This document shows, one piece after another, positions 35,362 through 46,112 of a stretch of 64,000 nucleotides of DNA. A program made the position numbers and the translations under genes. Source of the DNA: Diospyros lotus (taxonomy: Eukaryota > Streptophyta > Magnoliopsida > Ericales > Ebenaceae). The notes below the pieces were generated by a model that did not search any database, had not been told where the DNA came from, and saw nothing but the letters and a program-made list of their open reading frames with translations. Each line of letters starts with the position of its first letter. The stretch's first letter is position 1. The DNA is taken from the NCBI RefSeq assembly GCF_014633365.1, contig NW_026267105.1, positions 641,950 to 705,949 of the forward strand, read 5' to 3'.

Positions 35362-36130
35362 GCCCCAAACAAAGAGCAAGCCTTGGAAGAAGAGATTGAC
35401 AAACACTTAAAGGCATACTTCATCCAGGAAGTACATTACGCCATCTGGTTGGCAAATGTGGTAATGATAAAAAAGGCCAACAGAAAATGAAAAGTATGCG
35501 CAGACCTTACAAAACTCGACAAAACTTATTTGAAAGTTTTGTATCCTCTTCCTCGATTAAATAGACTGGTTGATAAAACCTCAGGGTTTGAGTTACTAAG
35601 CCTTTAATGAAGAAAAAACATTAGATTCATAAAATATTTTCAACACCAAATTTTGATGCATCCACCTAATGAAGAAAAAACATCTCTTTTATTACCAATC
35701 TCTTTTATGCCTTTCGACTTGAAGAATGTAAAGTCACCAACCAAATAATGGTTAATAAGATCTTTAAGAATCTATTAGGCAATACGATGGAAGCCACACT
35801 AGGTAAACAAATGGTCATGATTCTCCTCCATCGTTTTACATAGAATACTTCTAGAGACTGACGGAGAAATAATTTTAGACTATATATCCACAACAACTTC
35901 CTTAGGAAGCAAATCCACATAATAAACCAATGTGTAGGAATATTTTGGGGAAATCAAACGGTCTTAGTGCAATAAACCTTTTGACCTATAGGAACAAAGC
36001 ATTTAAAAGCTGAGGTCATAGAGAATTGACCACTTGAATTATCAGACCATATTGGAACATCATCCACCCAAATGGTTTGGTTCGTAATAAGGGAGATTAT
36101 CTATGATTCCATCTAACTCCAATGTCTTAT
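35362..36130 (+). pseudogene. Gypsy reverse-transcriptase fragment, heavily decayed
   Basis: Frames from 35362 read EQALEEEIDKHLKAYFIQEV, WLANVVMIKKANRK (stop), then YPLPRLNRLVDKTSGFELLS (stop), MHPPNEEKTS and MPFDLKNV. NKIFKNLLGNTMEAT follows in another frame where the YVDD region should be. This is the Tat-type reverse transcriptase order, with at least six disruptions. It lies directly after the motif array without gag or protease. The minus-strand open frame at 36147-36422 has no recognised domain. Confidence 0.7.
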
Positions 36131-37094
36131 ATGAAGGAATTAAGGACTAACCCTTGAGGGACACTATATATATAGCATCCACAAGAGCATCAATAGGGAT
36201 ACTAGCATCTCTAGTAATGTACAATGGGAAAATATAATGCAAGACAAGATACCAAAAGGGTGCCAATTGTCCAACCAAAGCCAAACAAGACTTAAGCATA
36301 TTGCCAATCAGCCAAGATATTTGCTCTTGGAGATAGGGCCTTGATAGCATTAGTTTCCTCCAATACCAAGGGCGCACACTAGGAATTTTTTTTTTTTTGT
36401 TTTTTTTATGGCCCAAATACATATCTATCTTTTATACGATGTTTATGAATCCAATCCAATCCAGCCATATAGAATTATTTTGTTTCTGTTAATTAATTTC
36501 CACAACTATATATTTAGCAACAAACAAAAACAAATGCCTTATTCGGAGAAAAGAAGAGACTTAATAGCAAGGCCACCCTCATCTATCTTTGGATTGGGCC
36601 TGCCTGCAAATTAACATTCCTCCTGAGACTCTCTATTTATTAATTGAATTCAGCCTTCCAGCAACAGATAGAAATTTATTCTTCCCTTAACTTCGACCAA
36701 CCAAACACATAAATAATAAAAGAAGGTTTAGCTGTTATAAGGGGGAGGAGAGCAGCAACAAGTATCGAAGAGGACCGATTCTGAGGGTCCTCCTCCACCA
36801 GACTAGACTAACTAGCCTTTTGGGAGCCCTCAGTTTTCTGTACGTTGATTTATTTTTATCCTTGAGAGAGAGATTCAGATGAGAAGAGCAAAAGCAAATC
36901 GAGCAAAATAAATATATATATATATATATATATTAACACAGACTGACTGACTGACTGACTGAATTAATTACCAATATGTATATCTGGAAACTCCATAACT
37001 TTAAAAGAGTAGCCAATGAGAAAAACCACTTAACTGAGTCATACTTAGACTTTATCCAGATCAATCTTCAAAGCACACCTATCCACAGGAAACA

Positions 37095-37125
<31 letters not shown>

Positions 37126-37349
37126 AAAAATGAATTATTAATATATTTATATTTATATATGTGGATAAGGTAAAGAGACAACACATTGAAGTTGCAAACA
37201 AGAAATCAATCTATAATATGCTTTAAATTATAATACTGAGTATGAAAAATTATATCATTAATAAAATTTTCTATTTATAATATTATAATATTTTAATTTA
37301 TTTTTACTACTTTTATTAATTTTTTTTAAAAAAATTGAAATTAAATGAA
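36131..37349. other. Intergenic region upstream of eEF2
   Basis: No gene recognised. Simple repeats: (TA)n at 36911-36931, (ACTG)n at 36938-36961, a run of 21 C followed by 15 A at 37095-37130. A short hairpin GAGGACC...GGTCCTC lies near 36770-36793. 37200-37345 is AT-rich. Confidence 0.6.
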
Positions 37350-37580
37350 ACTTGGGCTTAATTTTCCATGATTGGAGCCCACAACTTTACCACTTTGGTT
37401 CCAAATTCCTTTATTGAAGCCCACAACTTGTTGGGCTTTTGACCCATTCATGAATTAAGCGCACAGCATTTTTCTCAGAATATTCCATTGGGCCCCCCTG
37501 TTATCACTAACCGCACGAACCGCACCACATCGAACAGCAGAGGAGCTTGCCTACGGTATACCCTAGCTTTATATATATTC
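37350..37580 (+). promoter_or_regulatory. eEF2 promoter with site II motifs and TATA box
   Basis: Five TGGGC(C/T) site II motifs, on either strand, stand at 37353, 37376, 37418, 37432 and 37489. Known family behaviour: such motifs drive co-ordinated expression of plant ribosomal and translation genes in dividing cells. A TATA box TATATATAT is at 37570-37578. The likely transcription start is ~30 bp further, in the C/T-rich stretch near 37600-37620. Confidence 0.6.
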
Positions 37581-37599
37581 GTTCCCCGAATCCAATCTT

Positions 37600-38716
37600 C
37601 CGCCCTTCCATTTCCTCCTCTCAGTGTAACTTCGAGGCCACTGGGAGCATTTCCTTTCTCCGAGTGTCGCCGCCTCACTTTCTACTCCTTCTGTAAGTCT
37701 CAATCTCCATACGCCGATCAATTTATTTCTGTTTATAGATTCGTAGCATCGCTTAACTGTTCCTGATTCCCGTTCGGCCTCCGATCTATCTGTATTTTTC
37801 TTCTTTTTCTTGATGATTTTTGACAATTTTCTGGTTATTCATCGTTCCGAATTCAGTATCCCTATGTATGGTTATCATTTGCTCATCGTTGACCGAACAA
37901 TTTTGTAGTTTCTGTTTGGATCTGTGTAAGATTCGATGGGGTTCCAGTTCATCTGGCCCTGTTTTTAAAATAATTCTGTCGCTGTTGTTATTTTAAGTAT
38001 GAGATCTTGCGTTATGTTCGATTTGCTGATTGTATTCACGTACGAGAAGGGGTTGTGTGCTCAAATCCATGTTCTTGTAGGTTTTATTCTGATGTGCAAC
38101 TTGGCTAGAATTTGGAGGATCATTTTCTTGGTATCTGGACATGGATATATATTGGGGAGTCATGGATAACCTATTAGAACAATTTTATGAGCGAAGTTTG
38201 TTAAGCAATGTGAACTAAATGTTTTCACATTTCGTATGGTTATTATTGCTAGTTTATATCAAATACTAGCAGACCTTCTCCATGAAGGCATGTAAGTCGA
38301 CAGTGTAGATATTGATCATGTATATTTTATGTTCTGAACCGTTGTGCCATGCCATGGTGCCTGTGAAATCCATCTCTGGTGTTTTTTGGATAATGTTTAT
38401 GAGGCTATTGGAAATTTGATTAAATATTCTTTGGGAACTTGTGTGCATTTTTAATTATTGGCAGACGGAAGCTATTCTTTTACCAATTATGTAAATTTAG
38501 AATTCCTGTAATAAACTAATTATGGGAAACTGATCCTTATGCTTACCAAGAAGGAATTGGATTACAGTTTTGGTAAGATTTGTTTTATTTACTCTCCACT
38601 CCAGCTGACCCTTGTGTCTGTTAACCTACTTCTGCTGTTTACTTGGCTGCAGGTGTCCTTGGGCGAAACGCCTTCCATTTTACAATTTTGTTGTTGTAGC
38701 ATTTAAATTACTCAAA
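37600..38716 (+). other. eEF2 5' leader: exon 1, leader intron, start of exon 2
   Basis: A CT-rich leader exon runs to a donor at 37693 (CTTCT|GTAAGT). The leader intron 37693-38652 ends in TTGGCTGCAG. Exon 2 starts at 38653 and carries 64 nt of leader before the ATG at 38717. The transcription start is estimated, not observed. Long leader introns are common in highly expressed plant genes and often raise expression. Confidence 0.65.
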
Positions 38717-41700
38717 ATGGTAAGTATTTTGTTTCAAGTTTTCTGGTATCATTTGCCTATGTTGTGGCAAGATGAGTTCTCTAACAAAGTAACTTATTTA
38801 ACTTTGCAGGTGAAGTTTACAGCTGACGAGCTCCGTAGGATTATGGACTACAAACATAACATTCGTAACATGTCTGTTATTGCTCATGTCGATCATGGTA
38901 TGTATACTACACTAGTCTTGTATCTTTCTTTTTTTTTTTTTAATGTTTCAGTGGTATTAAGCTCTTGAAATTTCTTGTTTGGGGAGAAGCAGCATGTGTA
39001 CATTTAATTTGTGGTGTTTTGTCTTACAGCAATTGTTGTATAATGTTTTTGATTTGCCTGACCACTTGTATATTTATCTTGATTGGGGATCAGTACTGTG
39101 GAAGGGTACAGTAGGACAGATTTGATACATACTTCATGGAGTTGCTTTGCTTTTTCGTATTTATAGCTTGTGCACGTACTGCATCCAACTGATTCAATTG
39201 GCCAATCACTCCTTCCCTAAAGTAAAGGACTAAAAGACCTATTCATATTGACATTACCCCTGATTCTTTCATTTTCACAGGGAAGTCCACGCTCACCGAT
39301 TCCCTTGTAGCTGCTGCTGGTATCATTGCTCAAGAAGTTGCTGGTGATGTCCGCATGACAGATACCCGTGCTGATGAAGCTGAACGTGGTATCACTATCA
39401 AGTCTACCGGTATCTCACTGTATTATGAGATGTCTTCTGATTCATTGAAGAGCTACAAGGGAGAGCGCCAAGGGAATGAGTACCTTATCAATCTGATTGA
39501 TTCCCCTGGGCACGTTGACTTTTCATCTGAGGTCACAGCTGCTCTCCGCATTACTGATGGTGCACTTGTGGTGGTTGACTGTGTTGAGGGTGTATGTGTC
39601 CAGACAGAAACTGTGCTCCGGCAGGCTTTAGGTGAAAGGATCCGACCTGTATTGACCGTTAACAAGATGGACAGGTGCTTCCTTGAGCTCCAAGTTGATG
39701 GAGAGGAGGCTTACCAAACATTCCAGAGAGTTATTGAGAATGCAAATGTTATTATGGCCACATATGAGGATCCCTTACTCGGAGATGTTCAGGTGTACCC
39801 TGAGAAAGGAACAGTTGCTTTCTCTGCTGGGTTGCATGGCTGGGCTTTCACTCTGACCAATTTTGCCAAGATGTATGCTTCCAAATTTGGCGTTGACGAG
39901 GCCAAGATGATGGAACGTCTCTGGGGTGAAAATTTCTTTGATCCTAGCACCAAAAAGTGGACCAGCAAGAATACTGGCACCCCTACTTGCAAGCGTGGCT
40001 TTGTTCAGTTTTGCTATGAACCCATTAAGCAGATCATCAGTACTTGCATGAATGATCAGAAAGATAAGCTGTGGCCAATGTTGAAGAAGCTTGGAGTAAC
40101 CATGAAGGCCGATGAGAAGGATTTGATGGGGAAGGCCTTGATGAAGCGTGTGATGCAGACATGGCTTCCTGCAAGCAGTGCACTACTGGAAATGATGATC
40201 TTCCATCTCCCATCCCCTGCCACAGCTCAAAAATACCGTGTTGAGAACTTGTACGAGGGACCCCTTGATGATCCTTATGCTAACGCCATTAGGAATTGCG
40301 ATCCTGATGGTCCTCTTATGCTCTATGTGTCCAAGATGATTCCTGCATCAGACAAGGGAAGGTTTTTTGCCTTTGGTCGTGTGTTCTCTGGAAAAGTCTC
40401 AACTGGCCTGAAAGTTAGAATCATGGGTCCCAACTATGTTCCAGGAGAGAAAAAGGACTTGTACGTTAAGAGTGTACAGAGGACTGTCATCTGGATGGGA
40501 AAGAAACAGGAAACAGTCGAGGATGTGCCATGTGGCAATACAGTTGCCATGGTTGGTTTGGATCAATTTATTACTAAGAATGCTACCTTGACAAATGAGA
40601 AGGAAACTGATGCCCACCCAATCCGTGCAATGAAATTCTCAGTCTCACCCGTTGTTCGTGTAGCTGTGCAGTGCAAGGTCGCCTCTGACCTTCCCAAGCT
40701 GGTTGAAGGTCTGAAGCGTCTTGCTAAGTCTGATCCTATGGTTGTCTGTACCATTGAGGAGTCTGGGGAGCACATCATTGCTGGTGCTGGAGAGCTGCAC
40801 CTTGAGATCTGCTTGAAGGATCTGCAGGACGATTTCATGGGTGGTGCTGAAATTATAAAGTCAGATCCTGTTGTGTCATTCCGTGAGACAGTCCTTGAGA
40901 AGTCATGCCGGATTGTGATGAGCAAGTCACCTAACAAGCACAACCGTCTGTACATGGAAGCTAGGCCCATGGAAGAGGGACTTGCTGAGGCCATTGATGA
41001 CGGGCGCATTGGTCCAAGGGATGATCCCAAGGTTCGAGCTAAAATCTTGTCTGAAGAGTTTGCGTGGGACAAGGACCTTGCAAAGAAGATATGGTGTTTT
41101 GGCCCAGAAACCACTGGCCCTAATATGGTGGTTGATATGTGTAAGGGAGTCCAGTACCTCAATGAAATCAAAGATTCAGTTGTTGCTGGGTTCCAGTGGG
41201 CATCGAAAGAAGGTGCACTGGCAGAAGAAAACATGAGGGCCATTTGCTTCGAAGTTTGTGATGTGGTTTTGCATGCTGATGCTATTCACAGAGGTGGCGG
41301 CCAAATTATTCCAACTGCTAGGAGGGTTATTTATGCTTCCCAGCTGACTGCCAAACCGCGTCTTCTGGAGCCCGTTTACTTGGTTGAGATCCAAGCACCA
41401 GAGCAAGCTCTTGGCGGGATCTACAGTGTACTGAATCAGAAACGTGGTCATGTGTTCGAGGAGATGCAGAGGCCGGGTACTCCTCTCTACAACATCAAGG
41501 CATACCTCCCCGTTGTTGAATCGTTTGGATTCTCAGGCACTTTGAGAGCGGCGACTTCAGGACAGGCCTTCCCCCAGTGCGTGTTTGATCATTGGGATAT
41601 GATGTCTTCCGATCCGTTGGAGTCTGGATCACAGGCAGCAAATCTTGTAGCTGATATTCGTAAAAGAAAAGGTTTGAAGGAACAGATGACACCCCTCTCC

Positions 41701-41721
41701 GAGTTCGAGGACAAGCTGTAA
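38717..41721 (+). CDS. eEF2: Eukaryotic translation elongation factor 2 (eEF2)
   Basis: GTPase that moves tRNAs and mRNA through the cytosolic ribosome after each peptide bond. CDS exons are 38717-38719 (only the ATG), 38810-38897 and 39281-41721. Introns 38720-38809 and 38898-39280 have GT-AG ends. The joined product is 843 residues, the usual plant eEF2 length. Visible motifs: P-loop AHVDHGKST, split by the last intron after HG; switch [21 protein letters not shown]. Near the C-terminus, [12 protein letters not shown] carries the histidine that becomes diphthamide. The end FEDKL-stop is typical. The long final exon has no disruptions, unlike everything around it. TAA at 41719-41721. Housekeeping, likely high constitutive expression. 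Confidence 0.98.
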
Positions 41722-42100
41722 GCTTGCCTCGCTGTGAATTTGAAGCAGCTGCAGCTGCAAGGTAAACCTCCATTTGAGAGAGAGAGAGGAATGATGAAGA
41801 GACATGATGATGCAGTACAATTTTTGTTGGGTCTTTCATTACTTTTTTTTGTTTTTTAATCAGATGTGAAACTGTGAACTAGCATTTGAGTTTTCTGGGT
41901 GTCGATTCCCAGGGACGGGGTATTATTACTGTGTGATGTTTGTTTTCTATTTGGACCAGCGAACGTGCTTTAGGTACTACAAGGTTTTAATATGTCCGTT
42001 CTTAATTGCGTTTATGTTTTGTTGGATTCCTACCTGTTTTTAATGTTGTTATTTAGTTATTAGCAGCACATTTTTGCTTATATGTTGAATGAATCATTCG
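41722..42100 (+). other. eEF2 3' untranslated region
   Basis: T-rich sequence after the stop with no ORF. No canonical AATAAA is evident, so the poly(A) site is not fixed; plant signals are loose. The limit of 42100 is an estimate. Confidence 0.4.
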
Positions 42101-45100
42101 TAGATGGGAGGACTTGAAACAAAATATCTCCTGGATGGGATGTTTCTTGAATGTGTTCGCTGTCTTTTGAAATTTTATTATTTTGTTGCATAACTGGTAG
42201 AGAAGCATTTAGATTTGAGTTCAAATTTAAGGTGAATTTGGACCACACTTCAATAGGTTCCATTTTAAATGATAAAATATAAAATATGAAATGACTAATA
42301 TTTAAAACCTCTTTCGGGAGAACAAAAGATCCTGTATTCATATTCTCAATGCATCGCTGTCCATATTCGTAGAGAGGAGGGGATACGATGATGACAGCAA
42401 AGCAGCAACAGAGAGAGAGAGAGAGAGAGCTATCTTCTTCTTCTTCTTCTTCTTCTTCTATTTCTAATTCCTTGCACGAGTGGCTGCACCTGCAGTTCAA
42501 CCATTCCCTCCTTTATTAAGGATAAGGATATGGTCGGGGGTTATTTTGGTGCACGCCATGAAGGATATTTCCTTCCTTAAAAAAGCTTTTTTAAGCTATT
42601 TCTAAATCTTTAAACGATTCGAAGCCTAGTCGCCAGTAGTAAGTAGTCTTAGGAAATTCAATTACCCATTTCAAAAGGATGATGGGATGGGGGGATTCAA
42701 GAGGGAGGGAGTTTGGTATTCGTATTGGACGAGCCAAATAGAGCTTCTATCTATAATCTATCTGGATATAAAATTTAATTAGAAAGGGTGGTGGGGACCC
42801 ATCATGATTTGATTTGAATGCTTCTTCAGTGTTTCCTAAATATTCTCCTTCGAGGAATTACAATGATGCACGTTAATAACAATCGAGAAGAATACACACA
42901 CACACACACACTGATATATGCATTATTTAGAAACAATTTTACACTTAATTTTAGCATATATACAAATCATGGCTGGAAGTAGTGGGCAAAATTTTACAAC
43001 TTTCTTTTTGTCTTTTGGGGATAAGGGCACAAGGCCAGCAAGGGTGCGTTAATTCAGCAGTTTGCGGATTCAAATTCCAAATATGAAGCTTTTCTCCTGC
43101 ATACACACAATCGACCACTTAGTTTGGGGTTGAAAAAAAAAAAAAAAGGAGAGAGAATTTAGATCTCAATGTTCCAAAATATATAGTTAAGTCATACATA
43201 GGTTCTTCAAAATAATTAGTAAAACTTTACATCTCTATCGAACACCAAACACGATATATAGATATATAGAAGAAGGTAAAACACGAAAGTTACCAATTTT
43301 CTAAAACGAATAAATTAGATGTCATTTTACTACAAGGAAACCTATCTTTGTTACATCCAATATATCCTCTAATGTTAAGACAAAATATCTACATTTAATG
43401 ATGATTTTATTAACCAACTTCTCATCCATGCATACTGTAATCCCCTATATTCTATGGTGTTTTTAAATGTATTGTTATTAGCTAAAATTCACGTTTAAAG
43501 GATTTATTTAGATGTGAATTTTAGCAAATTCATTTACTTAATTGTCTCAATTTGGAATAATGGAGTTACTAAGAAAAAATGAGTTAATGGGATGACGAAA
43601 AAATTAATCAAGACTCGAAATATGTAAAGATTTTTATAAAAAGACCGATGAGACATTCAAGTTGAGAAATGGTTGGATGAAATGAATCATTAAAAATTTT
43701 AATGCAGCATTATAATACCAAAAAAATTATGAGGTTTAAGGGTTGTTAAGCAAAGTAGGAAGATGAACTATACTTAATGGCCTTAAAATACCCCCATGAA
43801 CTTAAAAGAATAAGGATCAAAATATAAATAGAAATGAAAAAATAAATAAATTAATAAGACAATGTTAATATTCCAAGTGGGTGGCCATAACTTAATATTT
43901 TTTTGAAATTTAAGGACTTCACACTGAATTGATTCATCAATTCTCAAGAAGTGGCTGCTGGGCTTAAACTTCACGCATGACATGCTGCTAGTGGCGGCAA
44001 GTAAAGGCAGCAACAGCTTGAAGCTGTAGGGAGAGCATATAGTATTCAGTTGGGAAGAAGGTCACTAGGACTTGGACCGATGGATTGACATGTCAGTGTC
44101 TCCATCAAATTTTACAATCCTGCAAATAGTTTGATCTAAGATAAATTATTAAGAGTTTTTAACTTTTAGGTGTTATTTTCCTTGCACAGAGAGAATCCAG
44201 TGTGTCAAAAGGAAGAGAGAAGAGGTGTCCTTAAATTTAAGAATATAACAGTGTGGATTTGTTTTCCAATTGAGGGTGAGAAAGAATGAAAAGTGAGAGG
44301 CGAAGCAATAGTGGAAGTGAAAATGGAAAAATACATATAATCGATGAATTGAAAGGGGTGGTGGTGGGATGTTTTATGTTTGTTTATCCAGTGATGGATG
44401 AGATGGGTTTCTTGTAATTTAAATCTCTTGTGGTTAAAGTTCGTTTTTTTAAAGTTTTCATAAGAGCTATATGGCCATAGAGAGTCACTTGGTGGTATCG
44501 TCCTCCGTGTCAAGGGTGACTGTTTATCCTCCAGGGGTGCATGGACACATCCATAGTAGCCCTCTCAATTATATAAACATGCAAGGAAGAAAGATAAAAG
44601 ATGTTGAACGTGAATGCTTTCTACGTGTACCATGGTGCACGATCTTTGTTTAAATGTTTGTGAGGTTAACTCTAATACATCTTGTCTTGGTCATCAACTC
44701 ATCTTTCTTTCCATTTCTAAAACCTAGATAGTGAAGATGTGTCCCATTAGAAATTAATCAAATTTAGATGAATTGTGTTTAATTTCTAATGAGTAAAAAA
44801 ATAAAAGAGAATAAAAATTTAATAGTCCAATAACTCACAACGATAACTTTGGATATTTTTCCAATGTTAAATGGTGAGCAACCATCTACGACGACCCTAG
44901 GGTGGGAGTAGGGGGCCACACATGTTGAGGTAGGAGCACTCTTTTTTGGTATTAGTGTTCCTATTTTATTTTTATTTGTTTAATTATGTTTAGTATTCAA
45001 GTTATTATGCTTTAAATACTTTTTTTATTTATTAGTTGTTGCGAAATACAACAATTAAATTTTGTTTATTGTGAGGAAACTCAACGAGTAGCCGAAAGAA

Positions 45101-45489
45101 CTAGAGGCACCTCTTGGCCTTCCTACCTTAACCATAAGATCCAGGAGAGAATGAGGTTGTCTAGGGTAGACTTGATCCACTGGCTCGAAAGAGGCTCAAT
45201 CCGTTGGTTGGGAAAGTAGTGGAGATGGAGAAACTAGAGTTGCTGAGAGGCACTAAGAGATCCTTCATCTTGCGAGCGGGTTTGCAAGACAAGGGGCACA
45301 TGGGAATTTCTCCTACACAAGTTCTCCAATGCTTAAATCAAATGAGGTCGTCATGTAGCATAAGATGCAGAATGTCAGAATGTCATATGAGGAAGATGCG
45401 AGAAGAAAAAAAGATATTGATCTAGGGTTATTGCTGGACCTAGGTATGCTTTGCTTGTTTGGACTTGTGTTGTTTCGTCTTGTCATTGA
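42101..45489. other. Intergenic region 3' of eEF2
   Basis: No gene supported. Simple repeats: (GA)n at 42411-42428, (TTC)n at 42434-42458, (AC)n at 42896-42911. Poly-A is at 43134-43147. The short open frames here lack recognisable features, and base composition is AT-rich throughout. Confidence 0.6.
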
Positions 45490-45540
45490 AAACATCCCTA
45501 TGCTGGAATGGTAGTTGTTATTATAAGCAAATTCCACCAA
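45490..45540 (-). pseudogene. Chromovirus integrase scrap
   Basis: Minus frame reads VEFAYNNNYHSSIGM, the conserved stretch of Tekay/Del-type integrase just before its APFEALYG motif; the following residues do not match. It abuts the truncated LTR at 45545, so two chromovirus pieces meet here. Fifteen residues only, but a distinctive block. Confidence 0.5.
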
Positions 45541-46112
45541 AGGTATGTCTCGCGCATGCCTACCTATACATATATATATATATGATTATATAATTATATT
45601 ATACATTTAAATCTCATTTTTTATTTTTATTTCATTTGGGCAATTTCATAATTACAATTATACTCCTAAATATTGAATTAATTTGCATTTCAATACTGAA
45701 AATCTAAAATTAATAACTTTAAAGTTACTTGATTTGGTCGATTTTGCCCTAGTGTCCTCACCAAGCCATTGGTTGATCCCAAAACTACTGAAGGGTTGAT
45801 CATTATGCAAAACCGAAGCCCCCTTAAGGTTTCGTTGATTTTTCGAGAGTCTCCTACAACGATTCGGTTTTATAGCCTAAATGGCAGCTGTATTTTAGCT
45901 GTACCGAAAACTGTTCCCAATTCGATTTCTTTCGATACCATAAATCCTATCTCGGAATGCTCATCAAAACCATATAATTTTCCTTAGACAATTTCACTCC
46001 GAGGCATTCTCTACAGTCGATTCAGTACTAATAACTGCTATTAAACCAATTTTTCGGTATCCTAAACTCATCGAAATTACGTGGCAACTTCATACGAACA
46101 TGGGGTATTACA

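Larger units (their letters stand above)
12951..36130 (+). mobile_element. Remnant of an outer gypsy element that hosts the nested insertions
   Basis: Sequence 12951-13705 and 35016-36130 becomes continuous once the solo LTR 13706-35015 is removed. Both flanks carry the same motif (ACTCGATTAA/ACTTGATTAA), and the right flank runs into a gypsy reverse-transcriptase pseudogene. No LTR ends were found for this outer element, so its limits are approximate. Gag and protease are absent between the array and the reverse transcriptase, which implies an internal deletion. Confidence 0.45.

Noticed and set aside
40563..41243. 226-codon open frame on the minus strand across eEF2
   Set aside because: It is the antisense shadow of a strongly conserved coding exon with biased codon use; no domain of its own.
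43040..43085. tRNA or SINE box B-like GGATTCAAATTCC
   Set aside because: No box A at the right distance and no cloverleaf; similarity to GGTTCGANTCC is weak.
45528..45532. caaat left of the truncated LTR as partner of caaat at 52877
   Set aside because: It lies 12 bp from the LTR break, inside the integrase coding scrap, so it is more likely chance than a target duplication.
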